The notes under the pieces are model-generated. The model was not told the DNA's origin. It saw nothing but the letters and a program-made list of their open reading frames with translations, and made no database searches. From Kingdonia uniflora (Eukaryota > Streptophyta > Magnoliopsida > Ranunculales > Circaeasteraceae), in NCBI GenBank assembly GCA_014058105.1, contig JACGCM010000012.1:124001-188000 (forward strand): a stretch of 64,000 bases of DNA, given 5' to 3'. The position numbers and the translations under genes are program-made. Positions within the stretch are counted from its first letter, which is position 1. Each line of letters starts with the position of its first letter. Shown piece by piece: positions 20,771 to 32,591 of the stretch.

Positions 20771-22300
20771 TTATGAAGGCTTCTTTTATGATTCGGTAAG
20801 TTTTAAAATTTTGGTTATTTAGATTCAGAGATGTATATATGTGACGATGCGCATTTTGTTCCTCTATTGACCAGTCATGTAGCATTAATGTTGTTGTTAA
20901 AGAGAACATGTTAACCTCTTTTTGTTATGGGAAATATTGGCTTGAATTTCTTCCTCTATTGTGCATCTTTGTTGGTTTGTTTTCATTCAATTCTTTCCCT
21001 TTAATGGTATCAAGCTTGTGTTCTGTAATTGTGGGATATTGGTTAAGATAGTAAGAGAGAGTATGACTATCCTATCAAGCTAGCCTGTTATTTTTAGTTA
21101 CTACTAGGATAAACCTTTTTGGTGATAAACGGTTAGGATTGGTGGTGGTGCGGCTGAAGGAGAGGGAAGTAGGAAAGACTATAGTTTGGTATAGATCAAC
21201 ATATAAGCATTGTAGTTTGGTAAAGATGGCTAGAGTAAACCTGAGAAGGAGAGGGAAGTAGGAAAGACTATTAGAGATGGAAGTCCATATCGAGAGGGAG
21301 TGATTTTTCTTTTTACTCGTACATGCATTTCCCGTATTCGACAATCGAAGTGGTGGTGATTCTGTGTTGAAGAAAGATAAGATGGCTTAAGTAAGAAAGA
21401 TAAGAAGAGATGGAAGAAGATGCAGAGGGGTAAGAGGTATTGACGAAGAAGGAGAAAAGAGAAGTGAGGTGTATATTGAGGATGCGAGAAGGATTTGAGT
21501 TTCTAGGGTGGATAGACAAATTCTGGACATCAATAACCTGAGTTCCAAGGGAGAAGAATTCGGTTGTTTTAAAGGTTCTTTTGCTTATCTAGTATGAACA
21601 GACAAAGTTCATAACATCAGTTTGTTAAACAGGTGATCAAGGGAGATTTCCTTGGGGTTGTTTGAAAAACTGCAAATGGTTTTATGATTCATAATTTCTT
21701 CATTGTCTGAAATTACGTTTGTGTTAGTAAAACTGACATATCCGGGATATACTACTGTTTTCTGTATTAATCTGCTGAGAATTCAGTTTTAGAGTTACGT
21801 TGTGAAATTTATATAACCGAGCATATTACTTCCTGTATATATGTGTCGATTTTCCGAGCATGTTACTGACAAATTGTACTTGCGGTCGATAATATCATGG
21901 TTGCCAGAATCTTGGCTATCTGTTTTGAAATCTTTCTAGCAATTTTTAGGTCAGGGTAGTTTCATCCTTGACCAGCAGCTCAGGTTTTCAAGCGTAGCAG
22001 CTCCCAGTCCAAGTCCAAGCAAAAGGGGACACACAGTTGGCATTGAAGAAGAGAGTTAAGTTTCCTCCTCCTTTGCCTGATAAAAGCTGGCAGGATATTG
22101 TTGCAGTGTTGCTGTGTTGCTGTGATTATTGTGAGGGTAATAATGCAATGCTTGCTTGCCATTACACTCTTTACCAGTTTTTCTATTGTTGATTCTGATC
22201 AATGGGTCAAACAATGTGCTCTTCTTGCTTTTTATGAGTTTTTAGAGGGTGGTGGAGTGGAGCTCTGAAAGAGAATAGATTCTTCCCTTTTCACTCAAAT
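20771..22300 (+). other. 3' region of the DUF1645 gene, possibly with an intron in the 3' UTR
   Basis: GGTAAGTTTT at about 20799 is a strong donor site 30 bp after the stop, and AATTTTTAGG near 21947 is a possible acceptor. That would place a 1.15-kb intron in the 3' UTR. The 21948-22200 stretch is less AT-rich and has a plus-strand frame with SPSPSKRG and LPDKSWQDIVAV that could be UTR or a gene fragment. Inside the putative intron a 25-bp direct repeat (GGAGAGGGAAGTAGGAAAGA core) occurs at 21157-21181 and 21246-21270. Confidence 0.35.
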
Positions 22301-22433
22301 CTTTAGAGACGAGATAGATCATGCAATAATAATAACTTTCTTTTTCATTATGATGTTAAAGTGGGCATCATTAACTTAAAAGGGGGTATCATTCATGGTT
22401 CTCCCCAAATCCAAAAGGTTATATAAATTCATT

Positions 22434-22726
22434 GAGCACCCACTGGAGCTAGGTGAAGGATGACGTGGAGGGTGGATTCCCATCCTTCACCCTCTTCTCA
22501 ATATTTTTACCTCCTAGCAGCTAGGTCAAAATTTCACGCGGTGTTGCATTTTCCACCTTGAGGGTGGATTCTCTACCCGTTGGATGGATTTTTGGTGAAT
22601 TGATGCCGCATAGTTTAGAAGTGCGCGTAGTGATTTTCACCTTAATTTGTTCACGAACTGCGGTGGGGTGGATTTGATTCACCTTGATTTTGGGCAAATC
22701 CACCCACTCTACTACTGTGATACTCT
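22434..22726. mobile_element. MITE related to the PMD-carrying Harbinger-like elements
   Basis: The left end is GAGCACCCACTGGAGC and the right end on the minus strand is GAGTATCACAGTAGTAG. The right 130 bp match 8230-8383, the end of the first PMD element, in order: GCATAGTTTAGAAGTGCGCG, AACTGCGGTGGGGTGGAT, GATTCACCTT, then CCACCC. At about 293 bp it has no coding capacity and looks like a deletion derivative mobilised by the larger element. The target duplication is not clear. Confidence 0.6.
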
Positions 22727-23412
22727 TCAGTACTCTAGTGTTCCCAAACCCAAAAGGCTATACTTGATATAAAATATTTCCAAATATTTAGTGTTCCAAT
22801 TTATATTTTTGGTAATCCCGCAGTTGTTAGTTAGCCATTGCATTCAGTTCTAAGAGAACAAATTGGATAATCCAATGGTTAGCAATTGCCAAATTTCCCC
22901 ATCGGGAATGTTCTAGGGATACCAAGCGGTTACGTTGGCCTATAGTGTGTAGTGACACGTGTAACGCCATGCATCATAAATTACATTCACTTCAAAATGT
23001 GTCACATGTGTCCTATATAAAATTTGATGTGGATGAACTCTGCCAAGACTGTTTGTGGTACAAAGGGGGTACTTGAGATGATAGTTTAAAATAAAATAAA
23101 ATAAAATAAAATGAGATAGTGTCCAGGTACAATTAGTATATAGTTGTATACATGTGGCCAATTAATTTTATATTTGTTCTCGAGCCACTTTATTTTTGGA
23201 CGACTCCTTGTTGTGATAATTTCATAACACATTTTCTCACTAACATCACGTGCTACAATCATTTTAGGGTCTTAGGCGGGTGCCTAAGTTGCTTTTAAGG
23301 TAGGGTCGGCGCTCCTTGGAGCTTCGTCAAAAACAAAAATATAACTTCTATAAATTAATACTCCTAGGAATGCGTAAAACCTATTAATTAAGCCGGGTTG
23401 AATTTATCGATA
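22727..23412. other. Unassigned AT-rich DNA with an (AAAAT)n microsatellite
   Basis: No gene or element recognised. TAAAATAAAATAAAATAAAA lies at about 23090-23113. Confidence 0.5.
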
Positions 23413-23639
23413 AATTTAAAATTATTAATTAATCTAAAATATTTTGTATTTTTTAACTTTTATTTTATGTATTAGGTTTTATTTTTCCAAAAGTAAAAAT
23501 GTTTCCTAAGGTTGTGCTTGGCTCGTTGGAAGCATGCACATTTGGCAAGTCGGTGCAATCGCATCGACTTGCATTGCACCGCTTGCAGTGCACTCTGTTG
23601 AAGATGATTGGTTAATTCTTTAGCCTTACAAATATATTT
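23413..23639 (+). repeat. Dispersed repeat, copy 1 (other copy at 53566-53788)
   Basis: Shares about 220 bp with 53566-53788, beginning TTTGTATTTTTTAACTTTTA and including GGAAGCATGCACATTTGGCAA and GAAGATGATTGGTT. The copia element is inserted directly after it at 23640. The region just right of the copia element (49120-49190) contains GCAAGCGGGTGCAATGCAAG, an inverted partial match. The host repeat may therefore have inverted ends and be split by the copia insertion. Confidence 0.6.
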
Positions 23640-23644
23640 CCAAC

Positions 23645-23884
23645 TGTTAGGAGTTGGGTCTAGGCCAAGGTGGGAGCCCAACTGGGTTGGGGTGGACTCT
23701 TAACAAGTCCATAGGCCTTTAGGGTTTATGGGGAGAGTTTAAGTAGGATAGGTAACCTCATTTGTTGGGTTATCCTCTTTGTAGCTTGTACAGAGAGATA
23801 CAATTTTCAATCAATAAAGATATCCCAATTCTTCTCTCAATTGCCCTTGATTATATAGAAGTTATAATTTATTATTGTCCAACA
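23645..23884 (+). repeat. Copia 5' LTR
   Basis: 240 bp, TG...CA ends. It shares long identical stretches with 48714-48951, including a segment from TTTAAGTAGGATAGGTAACC onward. An AATAAA signal lies within CAATCAATAAAGATATCC. Confidence 0.92.
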
Positions 23885-23886
23885 AG

Positions 23887-23898
23887 TTATCAGAACGT
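23887..23898 (+). other. Copia primer-binding site
   Basis: TTATCAGAACG two bases after the 5' LTR resembles the TGGTATCAGAGC site complementary to initiator methionine tRNA used by plant copia elements. Confidence 0.7.
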
Positions 23899-24344
23899 AG
23901 AACTAGTAGATCAGAAGAGAGAAGAAAAAACTCTCAAAATTAATATTTTCTTAGATTTTTGCGTTGCGGAGAGGTATTATTTACTATTTTTTGAATATAT
24001 ATATATTTTACTTAATCTATGATATAGGATATCAAAATATAGATTAGAGTAATTTTTATCTATTTTATTCGGATTAAAATAGCCTATTTTGGTGTTTTTA
24101 ACCCTTGATGAATGACTGTTTTCAAACTAAAATAACTTTTTCTGTGGACATCAGATATACGCAAAACCATTTTTGTTGCGTAGCGTATTCCACAAGGTTT
24201 CCAATGGTATATGGCACGTCTAAGGGAGATGTCCCAATCGCCAGAAATTTGGCATTGAAACTAGGCAGTTTCACGACCAAAAATGGCGATTTTAGTTCAT
24301 GATGACGTCGACAATAAAATATTTATTTAAAAAAAATATTATTT
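23899..24344 (+). other. Copia leader, part left of Tat-2
   Basis: Untranslated leader downstream of the primer-binding site. An open frame at 24105-24302 has no recognisable product. Confidence 0.5.
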
Positions 24345-24402
24345 TATTATCTGATGACGTCATCTTTATCCACTCGCTGACGAGGCAGTGACACGTGTCA
24401 AG
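24345..24402. repeat. Leader tandem array, fragment left of the Tat-2 insertion
   Basis: Contains TGATGACGTCATC and GACACGTGTCAAG. It matches the first unit of the array right of Tat-2 (40567-40614), so Tat-2 landed inside this array. Confidence 0.7.
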
Positions 24403-24973
24403 TGTAATAACCTAATTTTGTGATTCAAACTTAGCCTTTACACCAAAGATATTTAGAGTTTCTAAATGAATAATGAAAGAGTAATAACACAAGGCTTAGC
24501 GTGGAAAACCTTTGAATAGGTTAAAAACTACAAAATCTCTTGAGGATTTAGAAAAAGAGTAGTTTATTGATAGCTGCTAGATATTACAAGAGAAGCTCTA
24601 AGTATTTTGTATAGAGTTTGAGTGAGCATTCCTCTATCTTCCGTCCTTTCATCTCGGATTCTCTGGTTCTATTTATAGGTCATATATTATGATCGTTTGG
24701 CGACCAATATTATCCTTAATGATGGACGCTATAATATGTGTTTGATAATCTTTGATTTGATTGTGTAACGTTTTGATATTTGCTATTTTGTAACGGCTTC
24801 ATTGATGACGATACGTTTGCTTAACTCGAACTGTTGATGTAGAGGTCGAAAGTGATGACTAGAACTCTGTAACTATAATATGTCTTCAATAGTGCCACGT
24901 GTTATGTTGTTAAGGTCGAGTGGTCGTATGATGGTCGAAGATGAAGCATGAGTCCAAAATGTGGAATAAGCCA
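24403..24973 (-). repeat. Tat-2 3' LTR
   Basis: Starts TGTAATAACCTAATTTTG and ends GGAATAAGCCA. It aligns throughout with 40001-40566. Confidence 0.88.
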
Positions 24974-24993
24974 CTGCAACTGCCCCCTCTCAG
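24974..24993 (-). other. Tat-2 polypurine tract
   Basis: Minus-strand CTGAGAGGGGGCAGTTGCAG directly upstream of the 3' LTR. Confidence 0.7.
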
Positions 24994-25317
24994 TCAATAG
25001 TACAAGAACATTGTAGGCGAGTGGTGTTGGTTGAGAAGCTTCATTTAATTTTTCAATCAATATTTGGGAATCATTTCCAAAGCATCTTCATGAATATCTG
25101 TTTGTGGCTTTTGGGTTTTCTAGAACCAATGGTTCTAGTTAATTTTGCTGCATTGGAAATCCTCCTGACGTTGGGAATTTGATGAGTAAGCTTTAATGCT
25201 GACCATAGTATAAGGAACACTCTGATTGGTATGTGATGAACCAAGTCTTCTTCCTTGAACTGTTTCTTCTATGTTATGGTTTTTATACTTGAATTTTTTT
25301 GATGATTGAGAGTATGG

Positions 25318-25880
25318 TAATGACAAGGCAACAGTCCCGGGAGGCTAGGATTTAAAGGAAGATGGAAGAATTCTGCGTCAGATACTTTGGTTACCAGCTT
25401 TTGTATCTGTCGACGCCAATTCTGGTGTCCCCTACATACCACCGTATGATATATGAAGAGGTGATGGAGGTGGGGAATGACTATTATCCAATGGTGCGCT
25501 TCTATTATCTGTTGACATCGGAGGAGCGTTGAAATGGGCTGAGGCTGCTACAACTGAAGATGAAGCGACATGCATTCATCCGAGGGAGTCTCGCTGGTAG
25601 GTACTCTGCTGATGAGTGGGTCTTGTCTAAGAAATAAGACCTTCTTCTGTCTCTAGCATGCGGGGTGGTGGGGGTTATGGTGGAAGAGACGGTGGTGGAG
25701 GAGGTTTTTCTTCCAGGGACCATAGATATTGGCTATGAAGACAATCCTTTAGCCTTCGGTGATTTCCAGTTCCACTGTTTCCTGGCCCGTTCAGGCAGGG
25801 GATCAAAGTTTGGAAGTTGCTTTAATTTTGCATCTTCTTCTTCGTTAGCTACTGAGAAGTGTTTCGAACTATAATTTGAT
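25318..25880 (+). pseudogene. Tat-2 antisense ORF 1, interrupted
   Basis: Plus-strand frame from ATG at 25318 reads MVMTRQQSREARI, a stop, RKMEEFCVRYFGYQLLYLST, then VSPTYHRMIYEEVMEVGND and FYYLLTSEER, a stop, and continues to about 25635. A second frame (25665-25874) gives VEETVVEEVFLPGTIDIGYE and may be a shifted continuation. It runs opposite to gag-pol. No family was recognised beyond its position, which fits the antisense extra ORFs of Tat elements. AATAA and AATGAAATA signals follow near 25950. Confidence 0.45.
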
Positions 25881-26329
25881 GTAGCTTGTAAAGTAATCTG
25901 TGAATTGTCTAGAACACTTGTTTTCTGTAAAGTAATATGTAAATAATTGTTAAACTAATGAAATATCCTGGTTCTGTCATTTTGATGATGTGTTTCGAAC
26001 TGCTCAACTTATATATGTAGCTTTCTGTTTCAAAATGGAAGTCTGTAAATATATATGTGTGAGGAACATTAGTTTGTCATAGGGTATTGCTGAACAAATC
26101 AAACTGTAAAGATTTTAGTGTGTATTTCTGTAAAGGGTAGTGGAAGTTGAGGTTTTAAAAAATAGTGGAGCTCAAAAATGTAAAAAGGTCATGTGGTGAA
26201 AGTAAGTAAACAATTTGTTAAGATGATTGAGTGGTTGTAAAGGTATGTGCATGTCTGCGAGCTACTGATTCGAACTGATTGGAAAATGTCTGGCTGTATG
26301 AAAGTAACTGATATCTGCCTGCAGGTATT
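25881..26329. other. Tat-2 sequence between antisense ORF 1 and the hAT insertion
   Basis: AT-rich with many TGTAAA and CTGTAA segments, probably 3' untranslated and spacer sequence of the antisense unit. No gene seen. Confidence 0.4.
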
Positions 26330-27075
26330 TAGGGGTGGCAATGGGTCGGGTTTGGGGCGGGCAGAGCAATACCATCCCCATACCCGCCAAATTACCCTAC
26401 CCCCAAACCTGCCCCAATACCATTTAACTTAAATGGAGAATACCCAAACCCGCCCCGTTTAAATTTGCCTATACCAAACCCGCCGCCCCAGCACCCGTTT
26501 AACACCCGTTTAAAAATCATAAATCACCTGTACAAAAATAATAATAATGAGCTCCTAGGAATAAGTCTGAGATATTTCTTTATTTAATCTTTAATAGAAT
26601 GAGGAAAAATGAGCTGAGGATTAGAGGCAATTTAACCCTCACTTGAACCAACTGAGGATCAGAGGCAATTTAACCCTCACTTCTGCATTGAGCCATAACT
26701 GAAAACATGTCTTCTGAATAATGTTGAAATTAAGCCAACTAGTTTTGATAGGTCTGTATAAGAAAAATAGAAGCTGATGGACAGATGGAGGTTGAAATGA
26801 AGTTATGAAGGCAGGACTGTAGGAGAGGAGGAAGTAACATGTCTTATGTCTTCAGAGTTCAGAAATCAGAATTAGGTTTAACTTGTATTTAAGAGTATTC
26901 ACGCCATATCATGTATAATTGGGTCGGGTGACGGGGCCCCATTTATTTAAGCCATAAACCAGATCTGCCCCATTAAATAAATGAGGATTTTTTAAAACCA
27001 AACCCGCCCTATACCCGCTATAGTTATACCAAACCCGCCTTATTGAGGGTGGGGCAGGTTAAATTGCCAGCCCTA
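26330..27075. mobile_element. hAT-like element inserted in Tat-2
   Basis: The left end is TAGGGGTGGCAATGGGTCGG and the right end on the minus strand is TAGGGCTGGCAATTTAACC. Flanks CAGGTATT (26322-26329) and TAGGTATT (27076-27083) match at seven of eight positions. Inside, a 38-bp unit (CTGAGGATTAGAGGCAATTT...) is tandemly duplicated at 26613-26690. No transposase. Confidence 0.82.
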
Positions 27076-27368
27076 TAGGTATTACTGCTGGACATGCCTG
27101 ATTTGTATGTTGCGATCTCCATATTTTTACGCATAAAATCTGAGGAGATATTTCATAACATGTACAGTATGTCCTATCATAATATGTCTGGCTTCTGCTG
27201 ATATTTATGTTTCTAAAAAGTCACACAATATATCTTTCAATAAAATCTCCAGGGCGACCTAGATTTTCAGAGATCTTCATTTTGGCTATATAAAGTAGTG
27301 ATCCTTGGTTGCTATGTCTTGCATCTTCTGTCAGAGGTAATTTTGCTGTTGAGGTAGAGTAAGTAACC
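27076..27368 (+). promoter_or_regulatory. Antisense promoter region with TATA box, upstream of antisense ORF 2
   Basis: TATATAAAG at 27287-27295 lies about 75 bp upstream of an ATG in good plant context (AACCATGG at 27369). This would drive transcription opposite to the retrotransposon's own genes. Confidence 0.5.
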
Positions 27369-27720
27369 ATGGTGAGGACGCGCTCTCAGCGTGTGCGTCT
27401 TGCAATAGAAGGTAGGTTCCATATCAAGGTCCCTGAACTTCGTGAACGATACTTTCGTCATTTTCCGTATGATGCTGCTCTTCCGAGGTGGTCGTTGAAA
27501 GTAACTGGTTTAGATGATGAAGGTAGGCGTGCAGAGGTTGATCCCTTTTTCTGGTGTGATGTTTTCATAAATTACTGTTGGATGTAACTTTACGAGAAGA
27601 AGCTATTCGAGAGATCGCACGGGATAAACTCGCTGAAGAAGATGAGAAAGCAGCAAGATGGGAGATAATACCATGTGGTGTGGTGAATCATCTGGGCTAT
27701 TTTAAATGTAACTATATGTG
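27369..27720 (+). pseudogene. Tat-2 antisense ORF 2, N-terminal part
   Basis: ATG at 27369 opens a 72-codon frame beginning MVRTRSQRVRLAIEGRFHIK and containing LRERYFRHFPYDAALPRWSL and a WCDVF segment. After a stop at 27585, the other frame continues with LREEAIREIARDKLAEEDEK, a charged helix likely to form a coiled coil, to about 27720. One frameshift would join them. MVRTRSQ-type starts are common in predicted plant retroelement proteins. Function unknown. Confidence 0.5.
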
Positions 27721-28835
27721 ACTATAATTTTGAACTGTGAAAGCTCAAAAATGAATAAGTAATCTATTTTTAGTATTCTGTTTTGGTACTCTGTTAAATG
27801 TAGAACGAGGCATAGTTGATGCTACGAACTGAAATGAATAAGAATAAAGTATTCTGTTTTACTGTTTGTGTGGTAGATATTGTGAATGACAGCTGTATGA
27901 TTTTATCAACTGTATAGATATTTTCAAATTTTGAATATTGAGTTATTTTAGGAATGCCGTACGATCTTGGTATAGTATAAAAGTAAGGTGAATAGTCTTG
28001 TATACTGCTTTGGGAAAGAGGGGTAGAATTTTTTAATGGTAGATACTAGAGATAGACGTGATGACAGTAGACATTATCACAGAAATCATGATAATACTGT
28101 ATGATGAAAAGACGTGCTTGTAGAGACAGTAAGGGTGACTGACACGTGTCTGAAGGAACCGTCGTTTCATAAACCGAGGAAAAGTATAAAAACTCGTATC
28201 TCTCTCCCTCATAAATTGTCTACAGTTATAGAGAAAAAAAATGGTGTAACCTATATCTCTGTAGAGAAGAGATGCTTGAGTTCTGAGTGTGATTTGTTAG
28301 GGAAGGCTGTATCTGTTGAGAACAAATTATTAGATAAATAATAGGAGCGGTCAATCTCTGTGATACGTTCGGGTAAAGCATAAGATTGCGGTTCTTCGAG
28401 TACAGGTTAGTGATAAATACATTTATTTTGTTGTTGTATGCTGTATTTTGTATTTGATGTTGTATGTTCATCACTTTTGATTTATGGAGAACAAAGTTGA
28501 GAATGTAGGGGCTTTAAGTTTTTGAGTAATTGCCTGTAACGTTTTATAGTACACATGCTTTGGGTAGATGAACTGACTGTATGGAGAGAAAATGTTTTTT
28601 TTGGAGAAGGAGAGGGTAAATTGAAACGATTGTCAGTTTGTTTTGGAAAATTGGAAAATAAACGTGTTGACTTGGTAGAAACCTGGGTAAGGTTGTTTTT
28701 ACTGTGTGTAGGGTGTAGCATGTAATGTAGAGATAATAATAAAATATTTTGTGTATCTGTAGGTCCAGTATACGTTCAAAACTTATAAATCCAATGAGTA
28801 AATTTGTAGTAGCATCAAGTTAAGAGGAAACATCA
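27721..28835. other. Tat-2 antisense region, no clear coding
   Basis: AT-rich. Short frames at 28114-28341 and on the other strand have no recognisable content. It may include introns or UTR of the antisense unit. Confidence 0.35.
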
Positions 28836-29640
28836 TTGTCGGGGAGGGAGGACGATTGTAATGTAGCGGAAGAGACTGTAGATAAGATAGACGTTACTGT
28901 AGGTGTAGAGGTTGGGGAATCCAATAAAGTAGAGAAAGTTATAGAAAAAGAGGATACAAAAGAGAAAGATAAATTGTTTTTCATATATCCTGAGGGAGTT
29001 GATGTAGGAAATGAATTTTTGAAATATAAAAAAAAATTATAGGGAAAATGGGGAAATTATATGACGGGCCAAGGTCGATGGTTTAGGGCTTATGTCCCTA
29101 GAAAAGATTAGTGGAGAAGGCGGTATACTATCAAGTCCCATGTTTTGATAAGTGCAGAAGAGAGAAAAAGATTAGTGAGGATGTTGAAATCTCGTACTAT
29201 AATGGTGTTGGGTTGGCAGGCCCGAATGATGGGTTCTTATATTATCTGAATCAGGTCGTTTATGGCCTTAAAATTCCTCTGACCTTCTTCCAGAAAGGGT
29301 TATGAATGCATTGCAGTACTGCCCTGCCCAACTGAATGAGAATGTGCATGAGATGATAAGGGTATGCAAGACTCTGAATGAGAAATGGAGAAGGGAAGGG
29401 TCTACCAACCAGTTCGAAGCTGATGACGTCCTGAAATTTTATAAATAAAAGTTTGTCAAAGGTCATAATAGTGGTTACTTGTGCAGTGATTCTTCTAGGC
29501 CAATTTTTTATGACTTTGAATCTGCGGGTAGACCTTGTAATGACCACCTTGTATGGGTAAGGGACAACTGTATGTAGGTTCCAGATGAACCAACGCTCGA
29601 CCTGAACCATAAATATTATAATCCGAGTAAGTAACATTTG
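28836..29640 (+). pseudogene. Tat-2 antisense coding region, middle part, broken
   Basis: 28836-29042 is an acidic frame (VAEETVDKIDVTVGVEVGES). From 29111 the frame reads VYYQVPCFDKCRREKKISED and NDGFLYYLNQVVYGLKIPL, then in a shifted frame RVCKTLNEKWRREGSTNQFE and LCSDSSRPIFYDFESAGRP with NDHLVWVRDN. The last segments resemble the gag-like or putative transposon-protein ORFs seen in many plant genomes. Several stops interrupt it. Confidence 0.45.
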
Positions 29641-29699
29641 TCAACTTCGATCAACTATCAACATGTCTTCGAGCTATTAATCATGTTATTATTTCTTGT

Positions 29700-30795
29700 T
29701 TGTCAGATCCCAATCTGACATCGGCTCCTGATAATACAAGCTTGTTCGATTGCGTAGCTCATGAGCAAGTCGAGTTAAAGCAAGTACTTGGTGAGCTAGG
29801 TATCCATCGGGATAAGAGGGTAGATTCCATAGTGCCCAAAGTTCAGCGAGCTCACAAGAATCGAGCTATGGCTGAGAAGAATGCCTGTTTGACTGCTGAT
29901 GATGGCACAAGTCTTCCTCCGCATGCGCCAAAAAATATTAACGTGAAACGGACTACTCGGAGGTCGAGAAAACCAACTCCGCAAACTGCGCCTGCTATTG
30001 TGTTGGTGATCCTAGACATAGAGATCGCAAAACCTACTACTGGAGATGTGGTGGAGAGGCAGGAAGTGAGTGAAGTTACTCCTTCGGAGGTTGAGAAGAG
30101 CTCGCTAAAAAGAAAATGGCATGAGGCCGAGGGTAGTGCTCGTACTAATACCCAGGCTGTGGCCAAGATGAGAGAGCTGAAGCAAAAATACTGCATGATG
30201 GCGGGGACTAATCCGCAGTTGCTCGATAAGGTGTACCAAGAACAAAATTTTCTGGTATGTATTGAAATCTTTGATGTACTATATTTGGAATATGATCTAT
30301 TGTTCTGAACTTGTGCTTTTGATTTGGCAGCTCTTGATATTGATGAAGGGGGCGACAAAGTTCATTGAGAAGAGGAGTCAGGAGTTTGAAGATCTTACTC
30401 TGAGGTTGGATGCTTAATCGTCTCGGATGAAGGAGCTTGAAGTTGAGCTCGAGATAGGGAAAAAGAAGAGGGCTAAAGATGCCAAGGCTGCTGAAGAGCG
30501 GTATACATTATTGTCCGAGCATGATGATGTTATGTCACGATCATGCGATGCAATACGGGTGGAAATAAATCTCTTTGTCCAATCTTTTTATAGTTTTGGG
30601 TTGACTGCTACTGATGTAGAGTAGGGCCGAACTGGCAAATATAATGAGATAGTCTTCCTTTCGGATCCAGAGGACGAAGTAGTGGCTGATGCTGCTGGTC
30701 CAGCCAATGTATCTACTTCACCCACTGAACCAGTTCTAGCTGCTGATAAGACATTAGATCCTCCATCTAAGGTAGAAATTAACAAGAATCTTTAA
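29700..30795 (+). pseudogene. Tat-2 antisense spliced gene, coiled-coil protein, two exons visible
   Basis: Exon 1 is open up to about 30254, with a basic proline-rich middle (KRTTRRSRKPTPQTAPA) and a charged C-terminal part (KRKWHEAEGSARTNTQA, VAKMRELKQKYCMMAG). At 30255 a GTATGTATTG donor and at about 30330 a TTTGGCAG acceptor frame a 76-bp AT-rich intron. Exon 2 continues LLILMKGATKFIEKRSQEFE, with a stop at about 30416, then KELEVELEIGKKKRAKDAKA (helical, coiled-coil) and an acidic tail ending at 30795. It is transcribed opposite to pol. Structure (disordered linker plus coiled coil) is like other plant retroelement extra ORFs. Confidence 0.5.
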
Positions 30796-30944
30796 TCACT
30801 TTGTGGTATTCTGTGTCAAACTATTCTATTCGTTTAACTTTGATGGGATTGTACTCTATATGGTCTTAAAATTATTAAGTTTGATATACACTTTTTAATA
30901 TGCTCTCCATGAATGTTTGTATGATAACAAGATATTTATAATAT

Positions 30945-32160
30945 GTGTAGGAGGTACATCGAATGAGAAAAACTATTTCCAGCCTGGAGAGATCGTTGGG
31001 TAGAGCGAGGGATTCGGTGGCTCGTGTTCTACAGGTATTAAATAAAGCTGAGTATGAGAGAAGGTAGTTTAAATCTAACTCGAAGAAAAACTTTAAGGAA
31101 ATATATGACCTCCAGTGTAGATATGCTAAGATAAAAATAGATATGGATGAGGTGTTAAGAATGGAAGATGAAAGGGGGGGGGGTGTTAGTTTAAAAATTG
31201 AAAGAGTTGACCTGTTTTAATGACCCGAGTGATAAGGCTAGGTGTCAAAGTCTGTTGATAAATCTGACATTATATTTTGAGGTTGAAGTAGATAGTGAAC
31301 GGGGTTTAAAAGAAGCTTATATAGAGCTTTTGAAGGAAAAATGGTATAGTACCTAACCCAGCTCGATTAATGTTTCTAGCTCAAGAGGCACTTAATCGTC
31401 ACAGTGTAGATGCAAAAAAAGTTTTGCGCGAGCTGGGGTGTCCGTTATATGGGGTGATGTAGAACCTTTACCTGATATTTTTGGCTTTATGTAGGACTGA
31501 AGGGAAATGAGGATTGTATTTTTTAGGTTAAGGAAAAAGCAAATAGAGGTTCAACAAAAGTTAGAATGTGAGTTAAAGGAGTTGCAGGATGTATTATCGC
31601 AACATATGGACCAAAAAATGTCTTTAGAGACGTAACTGTCAAAAGAAGTAACTATTCGAAAGAAGGTAAAAGCCGATGTGAGAGCTTTAGGTGTATTACA
31701 AAAAGAAACGTGCAAGGGTCTACACAGGGCGCAAATGCAATTGAAGGAGCATCTATATCTGTTACGAGCCAAAACCGTAGCTCGAACTAAGTGCGAGCGT
31801 CATATAGAAAGTGTGATTAATTTTTATGGAGGGGAGTAGCGAGGGTAGAGAACGAATTTATAAAGTTCGTAACTGATTGTGGGAATGATTTTGATATGGA
31901 GAATACAAAAGCGGAAAATATGTGATTTACAAAAGATGAGGAGGAAAAAATTGTTGAAAAAACCATTCCTAGAACAAGAAAAAATATCTCTGAAGAGGAC
32001 GAGGATAAGGTCGAGCACCTGGTAATACGGTCACGTCGAAAGCAACGCCAACAAGAAGTGGTGACCTTTGTAGCTCCTATAGATGTTCAAGTAGATAACG
32101 CAAAAAGTGCAAGAAACTAGGGGCAATCCTCTTGTAGCTTGAAAAAGCGAAAGTAGATTA
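30945..32160 (+). pseudogene. Tat-2 antisense coiled-coil region, heavily broken
   Basis: Starts after a possible acceptor (TGTGTAG) with MRKTISSLERSLGRARDSVA and VLQVLNKAEYERR. Later segments (LMFLAQEALNRHSVDAKKVL, RELGCPLYG) are in frame for short distances. Stops are frequent. A run of nine G near 31180 suggests length instability. Confidence 0.35.
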
Positions 32161-32591
32161 GTTCAGTTACTTACCGAACTTACATGTGCATTAGATTCTG
32201 TGTAAACTATTTTTTATGTTGAATGAAATTTGCTCTCTGTGATTACCATATAGATAGATCAATGTGTCGATATTACTTAAATATTACGTTCTTGAGTAAA
32301 CTTTTGTTCACTGTGATATGTAATCTATTTCAATATGTAAATTAGTAGTTATGTGAATGTTGATTATTATTGCAGGGTGAACTGGCAGAGGTTCAGAAGT
32401 AGTTTGAAGAATTTCGTCCTTCAAACGAAAAATTAAATGCTGATCAGAATCTCTAACAGGAAATAATAAATTTTTTTACTAATTTAAAACAAAAGATGGA
32501 AGTGATAATAGTAGAGGAATGAAGCACAATTGTTCGTTTAACTAAACAACTGGAAGATAAAGAGACTGAGCTAGCCATTGAACTGAGAAAT

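Noticed and set aside
25505..25723. Minus-strand 72-codon frame
   Set aside because: Shadow of antisense ORF 1 of Tat-2 on the opposite strand.
29796..30358. Minus-strand frames of 62 and 168 codons
   Set aside because: Opposite strand of the plus-strand spliced coiled-coil gene, which has the better splice signals and protein character.
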